A stretch of 54,173 nucleotides of DNA from Coemansia sp. RSA 487. Taxonomy: Eukaryota; Kickxellomycota; Kickxellomycetes; Kickxellales; Kickxellaceae. The stretch is from positions 1 to 54,173 of the forward strand of contig JANBRJ010000105.1 in assembly GCA_027577595.1 (NCBI GenBank), in the 5' to 3' direction. The position numbers and the translations under genes are program-made. Shown piece by piece: positions 1 through 8,060 of the stretch. The notes under the pieces are model-generated. The model had not been told where the DNA came from. It worked only from the letters and a program-made list of their open reading frames with translations, and made no database searches. The first letter of the stretch is position 1; every line of letters begins with the position of its first letter.

Positions 1-76
1 TCTATCTATCTGTGATGACATGGCATGCTGTTAAATAGTGGTAAACATACATCCGGTAATTAGATTTCGTATCACA
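1..76 (-). repeat. Short interspersed repeat B, copy 1 (cut by the window edge)
   Basis: Reverse-complement copy of the repeat at 3768-3899. It starts at 76 with TGTGATACG and runs leftward out of the window. Long blocks match copy 2, including the stretch that reads AACAGCATGCCATGTCATC on the minus strand. The class is unknown. Confidence 0.75.
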
Positions 77-254
77 GGCTTGCTTCAAAGTCTTCTCTTC
101 GGAATGCTCGCTTAATACCAGACTAAATCATTGGCAATACATCTAATCACAGTATCAAAAAGCTAGTACACTTTGTACAAACCTATTAAACCACAATATA
201 TCTTGAAAACATAGCAAACGTTACTTGTGCTGGGCTTATTTCACTATTTAAATT

Positions 255-521
255 TTAGAATGATGAATACATGACCTTTCCATTGTGCGTGCAATAGTGC
301 CCAACTCTGTTATATTTCAAATCCGGCACTGAAGCAGTTGCTGTCCTGAGTTCGACTTTGGAATCGCCTTTGAAATATGATTCAATCCTCCTGTGGAGCG
401 CATATAGGCTATCATCAGACTTCATCGTTATATGTAGCGTTGTACCAATTGCAGATCCCACGCTGGTGGCTTTAAGATTCTTTGGATTTGCTACAATCAC
501 AGATACAACAATATCACTCAT
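255..521 (-). CDS. Ubiquitin-fold-like small protein, array gene 1
   Basis: An 88-residue member of a nine-gene tandem family found only in the first 7.4 kb. The shared plan is an N-terminal strand (MSDIVVSVIV), a variable loop, then strand plus helix (TTL-x-I, a D-S/E-L turn, L-x-x-x-h-x-R-x-E), then a strand, a VPD/VPN turn, and a final T/V-x-x-Y-C block ending in S-F. Laid against ubiquitin this follows beta1, beta2-alpha1, beta3 and the TLSDYNI block, so a beta-grasp fold is inferred. There is no C-terminal Gly-Gly, so classical conjugation is unlikely. An upstream in-frame ATG at 602 lies only about 24 nt from the TATA box (626-635) and is probably at or before the transcription start. 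The ATG at 521, 105 nt from the box as in the other members, is preferred. Function unknown. Confidence 0.7.
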   Translation of the reverse strand: MSDIVVSVIVANPKNLKATSVGSAIGTTLHITMKSDDSLYALHRRIESYFKGDSKVELRTATASVPDLKYNRVGHYCTHNGKVMYSSF

Positions 522-625
522 CTTGAGAATATATGCTAAGCTCTGTTCTAGCGATGATGTTAACTCGAGAATAAAAGAAAAGTTGCTGTAAAGAAAAAAC
601 ATCCCGCTGTATCTTTGACCATCTA

Positions 626-635
626 CTTTTATATA
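626..635 (-). promoter_or_regulatory. TATA box of array gene 1
   Basis: TATATAAAAG on the minus strand, 105 nt before the chosen ATG. The same spacing recurs in the other array genes. Confidence 0.6.
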
Positions 636-867
636 CAGCTATATGTTACTATAATTAGAGTTATCTATTTCTATTGTCAAATTTAGAAAATAGCTGCTTT
701 TTATTTCAGCTGACTGGGTCAAAAATAGTCGAAGAATTGTCTGAAAAAAGAGGCAAGTGGACAACGCTTTCCAACATATCAATGATGGCATGGAAACAAC
801 AAAAGCTTTTTACCATCCACTGTTTGCGTATTTATAGTATGTATTTAGGCTTATTATCTGTCAGCTT

Positions 868-1134
868 TTAGAATGATGCATTCATCATATACCCTTTTAA
901 ATCACAATAGCCTTTGACACTAATTGTGCTCAAATTAGGCACTACTCTGTTTCCTATCGTGAGTTCAACATCGTCAGTGCCCGCATAATATCCTTTAATC
1001 TTCTTATATAGTTTATCCATCTTATCGCCAGGTCTCATTCTTATTTTTAATGTCGTTGCATTTGAATGTTGTAAACCTTTGGTATTAAGCCTCCTAGGAT
1101 TCGCTACGATTACCGATATAACAATATCGCTCAT
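868..1134 (-). CDS. Ubiquitin-fold-like small protein, array gene 2
   Basis: An 88-residue protein starting MSDIVISVIVANPRRL and ending KGYCDLKGYMMNASF. The helix segment carries K-M-D-K-L-Y-K-K-I-K and the late strand reads VELTIGNRVVPN. The encoded protein is identical to gene 5 (3215-3481), and the nucleotide identity runs well beyond the coding region. It heads the first three-gene block (genes 2-4), which was duplicated to give genes 5-7. The fold call is inferred from the strand/helix pattern shared by the family. Function unknown. Confidence 0.75.
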   Translation of the reverse strand: MSDIVISVIVANPRRLNTKGLQHSNATTLKIRMRPGDKMDKLYKKIKGYYAGTDDVELTIGNRVVPNLSTISVKGYCDLKGYMMNASF

Positions 1135-1240
1135 TTTATAGTACTAACCAATTTTTTTGTCTAATTGTGGTGCTAGCTTGAGAACAATGGAAAATGAGGT
1201 TTGTAGAAAAGGTGCTATCTAAAACACTGAAAATTATATA

Positions 1241-1250
1241 CTTTTATAGT
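1241..1250 (-). promoter_or_regulatory. TATA box of array gene 2
   Basis: ACTATAAAAG on the minus strand, 107 nt before the ATG at 1134. Identical in gene 5. Confidence 0.6.
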
Positions 1251-1563
1251 CTCCTCTGGCCAGTTATGATTTTCATATATTATATTTGCTTGCAATTTCA
1301 GCATCCAGACAATTTCTATTTCTATTACGTAATCCAAAAATAGATGTATAGTGGTGTCGGGGGGAAACATTGGTGGAGAAGGTAAGCCAAAAAGATATTT
1401 AATGATGTAGAAACAAATATGATATCTACTATCCGTTTGCAGTTTCCTTTTTCCTATTTTGGTTTATTAATTTGATAGAATAATGTTGGATATGGTTGAT
1501 GTTGTCATTATGAAAATAGATCAAATGTTGCTTATGAACGGCATAATTACCCTACTTCAAAAT

Positions 1564-1830
1564 TCACAATGACGCACACATATCCTTTCCTTTAAGCTCA
1601 CAATACTTCCCGATTGTGTTAACTGTCGAATCTGGCACTGCTACCCCATTTATGGTAAGCATCACCTCTTTATTTCCAGTGAAATTAGACTCAACTCTCT
1701 CATAGAGAGTGTATAGGCTCTCATCTGGGCTTATGTTTATCTTTAGTGTTGTTGCACTCACATATTTTTGGCTAAAGCCTTTAAGCTTACTAGCGTCATT
1801 TACCATTACTGATATGGTAATATTGCTCAT
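1564..1830 (-). CDS. Ubiquitin-fold-like small protein, array gene 3
   Basis: An 88-residue protein starting at the ATG at 1830 (MSNITISVMV); the in-frame GTG two codons earlier is not a credible start. It has the clearest ubiquitin-like core of the family: TTLKINISPDESLYTLYERV parallels the ubiquitin beta2 strand and helix, and TINGVAVPDS followed by NTIGKYC parallels the beta3-beta4 and DYNI region. The C-terminus is CASL rather than the usual SSF. By eye it is about 72% identical to its duplicate, gene 6; most changes lie in the loop and helix faces. The TATA box is at 1938-1949. Confidence 0.72.
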   Translation of the reverse strand: MSNITISVMVNDASKLKGFSQKYVSATTLKINISPDESLYTLYERVESNFTGNKEVMLTINGVAVPDSTVNTIGKYCELKGKDMCASL

Positions 1831-1937
1831 TTTCACTTTAAAATCACAGTGTCTGTAAAATAGTTGCGCTAGGTTGAGAAAAAACTAAAAATGCAATGCA
1901 AAGAAAAATATTCCCAATTTTGTCTTTAACAGTCTGA

Positions 1938-1949
1938 TTTTATAGTCGC
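1938..1949 (-). promoter_or_regulatory. GCGA-TATA promoter core of array gene 3
   Basis: GCGACTATAAAA on the minus strand, 108 nt before the ATG. One of the clearest examples of the shared promoter core. Confidence 0.6.
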
Positions 1950-2235
1950 CTCTGTAATACAATATGCCACCCATTCAAGCTCAGTTTCAAGTTTAATAAT
2001 TTTTAGATTCCTATTTTAGATTTCCGAGGCAAAAATAGCCATAGAGAAACTGCTAAAAGAAAATAGAAGACAATCTAAGCTATGTGGAAATGCAGAAACA
2101 AATATGACAGCTAATATCTGTGATTTTCGATTATCTTATTTCAGTTTTTTATTTTTGATGCAAAAAATAGATTATACATCTTCTTTTCTGATGTTAAACG
2201 TGTTGATTTTAGCTAACATGCTTATTTCTCGATAT

Positions 2236-2502
2236 TCAAAATGAGGAATTCAAATAGTATCCATTTATATCACAATAGTACTTTACTGTGAGTAGTCTTG
2301 AATTTGGCACTACATTATTTCCTGCCATAAGCTTAACTTTGTAATCGCCATAGAAATGCCTCTCAACCTGCTTGTGGAGCTTTCTTAGGGTGTTGTCAGC
2401 TTTAATTTGTATGTTAATTGTTGTGCTACGTGTACCTTTTGGACATTTGACAATGAGATCCTCAGGATTGTCTATCTGCACTGATACGTTAACATAGCTC
2501 AT
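2236..2502 (-). CDS. Ubiquitin-fold-like small protein, array gene 4
   Basis: An 88-residue protein starting MSYVNVSVQIDNPEDL and ending KYYCDINGYYLNSSF. The motif order is as in the rest of the family. It differs from its duplicate, gene 7, at 13 positions by my count. Twelve are in the first 53 residues, only one near the end, and none in the stretch from the third strand through the YC block. This suggests the C-terminal half is constrained and the N-terminal half is free or diversifying. TATA box at 2606-2617. Confidence 0.72.
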   Translation of the reverse strand: MSYVNVSVQIDNPEDLIVKCPKGTRSTTINIQIKADNTLRKLHKQVERHFYGDYKVKLMAGNNVVPNSRLLTVKYYCDINGYYLNSSF

Positions 2503-2605
2503 CCTTTAATATTTTCCAAACGTATATCCTATATTGCCGCATTAACTGGAGTGAAGAAAATACTAGGGCTGAGGAAAAGTGCAACCCATCTCCTTGAGTG
2601 ACAGC

Positions 2606-2617
2606 TTTTATAATCGC
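2606..2617 (-). promoter_or_regulatory. GCGA-TATA promoter core of array gene 4
   Basis: GCGATTATAAAA on the minus strand, 104 nt before the ATG at 2502. Confidence 0.6.
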
Positions 2618-3214
2618 TAATAAGATATTTAATTAATCTTTAAATAACTTTTATTATATTCTATATACGGCATGGATATCTATTCTTAGTAAAAAATTGA
2701 GCCTTAGGGATGTTAGCTAAGGGAATGGGCTGACAAATAGTGGCAAAAATATTTACTGCAGTAAAGAAAGCATAATTTCTACTTTCCACATTGGAAATGA
2801 CAGTATTATTTGCTAATGTTGTGGTGATCTGGAGTGATACTCCCGTGGTTTCTGATCTAAATGAACCCGATACACGAAGGTATAAAAACCGTGTCTACCA
2901 AGCAACCAAATAATTCTCCCTTATTTTTATGAATTTTATCAAATAAATACATCACAATGTATGTACAAGGTAGCCATAGTATGCTTTTATCAGAAAGTCA
3001 AAGGATAAAGTAGCAAAGTAGGTATTTTCAGCGACTTTATCAAAATGCTTGTCATTTCAGCTGACTGAGCCGAAAATGGTTGAAGGGCTGTCTAAAAAAG
3101 AGGCAAGTGGACAACACTTACCAGCATAATGATGGCATGGAAACAACAAAAGCTTTTTACCATCCACTGTTTGCGTATTTATAGTATGTATTTAGGCTTA
3201 TTATCTGTCAGCTT

Positions 3215-3481
3215 TTAGAATGATGCATTCATCATATACCCTTTTAAATCACAATAGCCTTTGACACTAATTGTGCTCAAATTAGGCACTACTCTGTTTC
3301 CTATCGTGAGTTCAACATCGTCAGTGCCCGCATAATATCCTTTAATCTTCTTATATAGTTTATCCATCTTATCGCCAGGTCTCATTCTTATTTTTAATGT
3401 CGTTGCATTTGAATGTTGTAAACCTTTGGTATTAAGCCTCCTAGGATTCGCTACGATTACCGATATAACAATATCGCTCAT
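3215..3481 (-). CDS. Ubiquitin-fold-like small protein, array gene 5 (copy of gene 2)
   Basis: Its 88-residue product is identical to gene 2. It is the first gene of the second three-gene block. It shares the same TATA box, 107 nt upstream at 3588-3597. Because the neighbouring duplicate pairs (3/6 and 4/7) have diverged to roughly 72-85%, identity here points to recent gene conversion rather than a recent duplication of the whole block. Confidence 0.75.
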   Translation of the reverse strand: MSDIVISVIVANPRRLNTKGLQHSNATTLKIRMRPGDKMDKLYKKIKGYYAGTDDVELTIGNRVVPNLSTISVKGYCDLKGYMMNASF

Positions 3482-3587
3482 TTTATAGTACTAACCAATT
3501 TTTTTGTCTAATTGTGGTGCTAGCTTGAGAACAATGGAAAATGAGGTTTGTAGAAAAGGTGCTATCTAAAACACTGAAAATTATATA

Positions 3588-3597
3588 CTTTTATAGT
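3588..3597 (-). promoter_or_regulatory. TATA box of array gene 5
   Basis: ACTATAAAAG on the minus strand, 107 nt before the ATG, identical to that of gene 2. Confidence 0.6.
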
Positions 3598-3767
3598 CTC
3601 CTCTGGCCAGTTATGATTTTCATATATTATATTTGCTTGCAATTTCAGCATCCAGACAATTTCTATTTCTATTACGTAATTCAAAAATAGATGTATAGGG
3701 GTATCGGGAGGAAACATTGGTGGAGAAGGTAAGCCAAAAAGATATTTAATGATGTAGAAACAAATAT

Positions 3768-3899
3768 TGTGATACAAAATCTAATTACCAGATGTATGTT
3801 TACCACTATTTAACAGCATGCCATGTCATCGCAGGTAGACAGGTCTTTTCTTCTCTTGGTGGCTTCTTCAGTTTTTTAATATACTTTTATTCATACTAA
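3768..3899 (+). repeat. Short interspersed repeat B, copy 2, with 6-bp target-site duplication
   Basis: A 132-bp insertion starting TGTGATAC and ending CATACTAA, flanked by AAATAT at 3762-3767 and 3900-3905. The duplicate locus near 1417-1430 has one AAATAT and no insert, so it is the empty site and sets both ends. The 3' third is T/A-rich. No inverted ends and no coding potential were seen. Other copies lie at 1-76 and about 6423-6556. Confidence 0.75.
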
Positions 3900-4049
3900 A
3901 AATATAATATCTACTATCCGTTTGCAGTTTCCTTTTTTCCTATTTTAGCTTATTAATTTGATAGAATAGCGTCGGATATGGTTGATGTTGTTATTATGAA
4001 AATAGATCAAGTGCTGCTTATAAACGACATAGTTATTCTACCTCAAAAT

Positions 4050-4316
4050 TCAAAATGACGAATACATGAACTTTCCATTAGCCTCGCAATAGCTCCCAAT
4101 TGTGTTTTCTGTCGAATCTGGCACTGCTACCCCATTTATGGTGAGCTTCACCTTTTCATTTCCAGTGAAATTACTATTAACTCTCTTATAAAGAGTGTTT
4201 AGACTTTCATCTGGGTTTATCTTTATCTTTAGCGTTGTTCCACCTACATATCCTCGGCTGAAGCCTTTAATTCTATTAGCGTTACCTACCATTACTGATA
4301 TGGTAATATTGCTCAT
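4050..4316 (-). CDS. Ubiquitin-fold-like small protein, array gene 6 (paralogue of gene 3)
   Basis: An 88-residue protein starting at the ATG at 4316 (MSNITISVMVGNANRIKGF) and ending SYCEANGKFMYSSF. It keeps TTLKIKINPDESLNTLYKRV and TINGVAVPDS. About 25 of 88 residues differ from gene 3. The TATA core is at 4427-4438. Spacing to gene 5 is longer than between genes 2 and 3 by the length of repeat B plus its target-site duplication. Confidence 0.72.
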   Translation of the reverse strand: MSNITISVMVGNANRIKGFSRGYVGGTTLKIKINPDESLNTLYKRVNSNFTGNEKVKLTINGVAVPDSTENTIGSYCEANGKFMYSSF

Positions 4317-4426
4317 TTTCACTTTAAAACCACAGTGTCTGTAAAATAGCTGTGCTAGATTGAGAAAAAAAAACTAAAAATGCAATGCAAAGAAAAATAT
4401 TCCCAATTGCCTCTTCAACCGTCTGG

Positions 4427-4438
4427 TTTTATATTCAC
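4427..4438 (-). promoter_or_regulatory. TATA promoter core of array gene 6
   Basis: GTGAATATAAAA on the minus strand, 111 nt before the ATG. The GCGA half has drifted to GTGA. Confidence 0.55.
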
Positions 4439-4733
4439 CTCTGTAATACAATATGCCATTCATTCAAGCTCACTTTCAAATTTAACAATTTTTAATTTCT
4501 TATTTTAGTTTTCCGAGGCAAAAATACTCATAGAGAGGCTGCTGAAAGAAAATAGAAGACAACGTAAGCTATAAGCTACTTGGAAATGCAAAAACAAATG
4601 ATATCTAATATCCGTTTGTGATTTTCGATTTTCTTATTTCAGTTTTCTATTTTTGATGCAAAAAATATTTTACATCTTATTTTCTAATGTTAAACGTGTA
4701 TTCTTTTTAACTAACATAATTATTTCCCAATAC

Positions 4734-5000
4734 TCAAAATGATGAACTCAAATAGTACCCATTTATATCACAATAGTACTTTACTGTGAGTAGTCTTGAA
4801 TTTGGCACTACATTATTTCCTGCCATAAGCTTAACCTTGTAATTGCCATTGAAATGCCTCTTAACCTGCTTGTGGAGCTTGCTTAGAGTCTCGTCAGCTT
4901 TAATTCGTATGTTAATTGTTGTGAAATGTGTATTTTTTGGACATTTGACAATGAGATTATCAGGATTGTCTATCTTCACTGATACGTTAACATAGCTCAT
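4734..5000 (-). CDS. Ubiquitin-fold-like small protein, array gene 7 (paralogue of gene 4)
   Basis: An 88-residue protein starting MSYVNVSVKIDNPDNL and ending KYYCDINGYYLSSSF. It keeps the family helix (L-x-K-L-H-K-Q-V) and the VVPNS turn. It is about 85% identical to gene 4, with substitutions concentrated in the N-terminal half. The promoter core lies at 5104-5115. Repeat A is inserted just upstream of the promoter. Confidence 0.72.
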   Translation of the reverse strand: MSYVNVSVKIDNPDNLIVKCPKNTHFTTINIRIKADETLSKLHKQVKRHFNGNYKVKLMAGNNVVPNSRLLTVKYYCDINGYYLSSSF

Positions 5001-5103
5001 CCTTTAATATTTTCCAAACGTATATCCTATATTGCCGCATTAACTGGAGTGAAGAAAATACTAGGGCTGAGGAAAAGTGCAACCCATCTCCTTGAGTGAC
5101 AGT

Positions 5104-5115
5104 TTTTATAATCGC
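5104..5115 (-). promoter_or_regulatory. GCGA-TATA promoter core of array gene 7
   Basis: GCGATTATAAAA on the minus strand, 104 nt before the ATG at 5000, identical to the gene 4 core. Confidence 0.6.
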
Positions 5116-5153
5116 TAATAAGATACTTCATCAATTTTCAAATAACTTTTATT

Positions 5154-5299
5154 GTGATAATGATCGGCATGCGAGTTGCATGGTGAGTCACAATCACAGG
5201 TTTAATTACTGTAGTGTTTTGTATCGGCACAAAAGCCAGATTGTTCATGGAAAATAAAGTTAAGGAACTTTAGTTCCGTCAAGGCTTTTATTTGTAACA
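5154..5299 (+). mobile_element. Repeat A, copy 1: solo-LTR-like insertion with target-site duplication
   Basis: A 146-bp insertion relative to the duplicate locus near 2643-2660, flanked by TTTATT at 5148-5153 and 5300-5305. If the preceding T is counted in the element, it starts TG and ends CA with a 5-bp duplication, the usual look of a solo LTR. An AATAAAG stretch lies in its 3' half. There is no coding sequence. A second copy is at 8852-8998. A short non-autonomous DNA element is the alternative. It is younger than the gene 4/7 duplication. Confidence 0.55.
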
Positions 5300-5828
5300 T
5301 TTATTGTATTCTATATACGGCATGGGTATCTATTTCCAGTAAAAGATTGAGCCTTAGGGATGTTAGCTAAGGGAATGGGCTGACAAATAGTGGCAAAATA
5401 TTTACTGCGGTAAAGAAAGCATAATTTCCACTTTCCACATTAGAAACGATAATATTCTTTACTAATGTTGTGGTGATCTGGAGTGATACTCCCGTGGTTT
5501 CTGATCTAAATGAACCCGATACACGAAGCCATAAAAATCGTGTCTGCCAAGCAACTAAATCGCTATCCCTTCTTTTTATTCTTTTTATCAAATCAATATA
5601 TCACAATGTATGTACGAGGTAGCCATAGTATGCATTTATTAGAAAATCAAAGAATAAAGTAGCAAAGTAGGTATTTTCAGCGATTTTAGTATCAAAATAC
5701 TTGTCGTTCAGCAGCAGTATATTTTTCATTTATTTTCCTTTTCTGTTGGGGGTTTCTTATAGCTTTATTGAAAATACTAGCTGTTCGCATTTTGAAACCA
5801 TGTTGCACAACTCAAATATATCTAAACA

Positions 5829-6128
5829 TTAGCTTTTGGCAAAACCATTTTCATCCTGCAATAACAGAAATACTGCCTGCATATAGCAAACACTGTCATC
5901 GCAATAGTCTTTGACAAGAATTTTCTTTGAATTTGCAACCTTTTTTGTATCTATATAAAGTGTGACCTCGTCAAATGAGGAATAATTTGCTTGAACCCTT
6001 TTATAAAGATCTGCCAGGGTTTCATTGTCTGCCATCATCAGTTTCAGTGTTGTGGAGTGAACCTTTCTAAGTCCTGGGCTTTTGTTATTTAAAATGTTGC
6101 TCGTTTTCACCTTCACAGTAGTAACCAT
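5829..6128 (-). CDS. Ubiquitin-fold-like small protein, array gene 8 (divergent)
   Basis: A 99-residue divergent member. The ATG at 6128 (MVTTVKVKTSNILNN) aligns with the MSDIVISV start of the others and lies 103 nt from a weak TATA-like AATACAAAAG at 6231-6240, so the long in-frame extension upstream is taken as 5' leader. It keeps TTLKLMMADNETLADLYKRV, the strand VTLYIDTKKVANS, and KDYC. The end is longer than usual (extra Gln/Asp/Asn-rich tail) and adds a second Cys (VCYM). Gene 9 is its closest relative. Confidence 0.6.
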   Translation of the reverse strand: MVTTVKVKTSNILNNKSPGLRKVHSTTLKLMMADNETLADLYKRVQANYSSFDEVTLYIDTKKVANSKKILVKDYCDDSVCYMQAVFLLLQDENGFAKS

Positions 6129-6422
6129 TTTCACAATCAATAGTAAGTATGTACCAAATATTAATGTAAGTCTAGCTAGATAAAAGAAAAATGTAGTTTT
6201 GTGGATAGTGGTGCCTTCCTCAATACTGTACTTTTGTATTTCCATGTTTGCAGGTGTACATACCCTATCATTTTTTGATTGGCCAATATCTATAATGTCT
6301 ATATTTGATTCAGTTTCTGAGTTAAAAATAAGCATTTTTAATTGTAGTATAGGTAAGGCAATAAGTAGCACATCCTTGAGTTGTTGGATTCTGTTATTAA
6401 TAGATAGTTTCTGAGCTATAAA

Positions 6423-6556
6423 TGTGACACGAAATCTAATTACCGGATTTATGTTACCATAATCCAACAGTATGTCACGTCAACACAAGTTGGGCATGTT
6501 TTTTCCTTTTCTTTCCCTTTTTCCGTTTTTATAATATATTTTATTCATAAAAAATA
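6423..6556 (+). repeat. Short interspersed repeat B, copy 3 (diverged)
   Basis: It begins TGTGACACGAAATC and follows copy 2 through the ACCGGATTTATG and CAGTATGTCACGTC region to a T-rich 3' part ending near TTTTATTCATAAAA. It is more diverged than copies 1 and 2. The 3' end is approximate. Confidence 0.6.
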
Positions 6557-7098
6557 AATATTGGAGAGAACTAAATATGTGATAACAACTCAGCTCGTGA
6601 GTTGGTGAGCCGAGCTCATATGAGATACTTAGCTGATTTGCATTATGATTGACTTATCACAAGTCAATCGTACTGTTAGAAAGCATATGACATATGCCTC
6701 CCAGTTATCATGATAGGTTAGAATTATTTTCTATGGCTAAATGGCCATGATTTATTGTAGCAAATTTAAAAGAATTTTAGCTCTGCTTGAAATCGAGGTC
6801 ATTGTGTATTGTGAAACTTATTGTGAAACATTGAGAAGAACACTCATATACATCTAGCTCATACTAATGTTGTCCTCATTCAGGGATTTAATATAAGTAA
6901 CTTCAAGTCAGTAGATATTATTTTGCAATTTTGGTATCTGTATTTATCATTTAGCAACAGCACATTGTTTATTTCTTTTCCATTAAAGTTAGAGGTTTCT
7001 CATATTTTTATTTAAAGCACATGCTCTTTACATATTGGACCCATGCTACACCCCTCATATATCTCTAAATGTTAATTATTAGCAAACTCATTTGCATC
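6557..7098. other. Intergenic, AT-rich; one hairpin and short terminal inverted repeats
   Basis: No gene is seen. A perfect 9-bp inverted repeat, GATTGACTT (6647-6655) with AAGTCAATC (6661-6669), has a 5-nt loop. TGTGATAA at 6578-6585 and TTATCACA at 6654-6661 bound an 84-bp segment with the same terminal octamer as repeat A, but no target-site duplication was found. Confidence 0.4.
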
Positions 7099-7371
7099 CT
7101 ACAATGATTGAACTGTTGCACACATATAGCAAACACTGGTATTGCAATGGTCTTTGACAAGGGTTGCATTTGAATTTGTAACCTCTGTTCCATCTCTATA
7201 AAGCGTAACCTTGTCGGACGAGAAATGCTTTGCTTGATTCCTTTTATAAAGCTCTGCTAGGGTTTCATTTTCTGCCATCTTCACGGTTAGTGCTGTATAA
7301 TTAGAATTTTTAGGTGCTGGGCTATTGTTATTCAAGATACTGCTTTCTTTTGCTTTTACAGCAGTAGTAAT
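7099..7371 (-). pseudogene. Ubiquitin-fold-like array gene 9, start codon lost
   Basis: The reading frame is open and homologous to gene 8 (ILNNNSPAPK against ILNNKSPGLR; MAENETLAELYKR; VTLYRDGTEVTNS; KDHC; VCYM). The codon matching the gene 8 ATG is ATT at 7371-7369, and no other in-frame ATG lies between the TATA box and that point. The TATA box (TATAAAAG within 7474-7483) is intact at the usual distance, about 103 nt. The gene may be dead, or it may initiate at a near-cognate codon. The family-specific YC appears as HC. Confidence 0.5.
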
Positions 7372-7473
7372 TTCTACTATCAATAGCAAGCATGTATCAA
7401 ATGTTAATGTGAGTCTAGCTAAAAGGAAGAAAAGCGTAATTTTATGGATAGTGGTGCCTTCCTCAATTCTGTG

Positions 7474-7483
7474 CTTTTATATT
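7474..7483 (-). promoter_or_regulatory. TATA box of array gene 9
   Basis: AATATAAAAG on the minus strand, at the family spacing from the expected start position. Confidence 0.45.
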
Positions 7484-7839
7484 CCTCCATTAGCAGGTGT
7501 AGTTATCCCACTATGCTTTGGTATCCTAGATTTTATAACTATTCTTTATATTTTCTGCTTTTGTTTTAGTTTCCAGGTTAAATGAGCGTTCTTAATTATA
7601 ATAGAGATGGAAAAGCTACAAGTAGCATGACGTTTAGAGCTATGCTGACCATTCAAATATGGCTGTTCTTGTAGTCACTATTTAACTATCTAATTTATAT
7701 TTGACGGATATTTGTCACTTTTACAAAGTGTGTATTATAGTATGAATGACTTATTCTCCTTAGGAAATGAACAGAGTGAGAAGCAACCATGGGTGCTGAA
7801 AATCTTGCCCTGTGTAGGATATCTTAAACTATAAAAATA

Positions 7840-8060
7840 TAACACAAGTGGGGAGGATTTGGCCTACCAAATCTGCCTCACTACATTAAATCAACTTTTG
7901 GTGTTCTTCAGTCACCTGAAGTTGTAATACATCTGTTACATTTAGACTATAGAGCACGGCATCTGTATCAAGCTTCCGTGGTCAGAGGAAAATGAAGCTG
8001 TGCTTTCAGTGCTGCTTACTGAAGGTTGGGGTGGATACCAAAGGAGGTTTTCATGAACTG
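7840..8060 (+). mobile_element. LINE-like reverse transcriptase remnant
   Basis: A 49-codon open stretch from 7846 encodes KWGGFGLPNLPHYIKSTF followed by a hydrophobic and basic run. GG-F/L-GLPNL is a hallmark of the region just after the catalytic palm of L1-like non-LTR retrotransposon polymerases. Another frame downstream (about 7996-8058) encodes EGWGGYQRRFS. The fragment is short and frame-shifted, so it is a decayed relic. The ORF at 8515-8742 (WSATADWRIFRF) may be a further piece but is too weak to call. Confidence 0.45.

Larger units (their letters stand above)
3128..3680. repeat. 553-bp block identical to 781-1333
   Basis: Read base by base, this block shows no difference from 781-1333 (offset 2347). 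It contains all of gene 5 plus its promoter and both flanks. The surrounding sequence of the same duplication is visibly diverged, with changes every few bases on both sides, so identity stops abruptly. Confidence 0.8.

Noticed and set aside
522-602. N-terminal extension of array gene 1 as a signal peptide
   Set aside because: It begins about where transcription should start, and the other genes have no such extension at this spacing.
255-7371. Array proteins as ubiquitin precursors or SUMO/URM1
   Set aside because: No Gly-Gly terminus and no close sequence match; only the fold pattern is shared.
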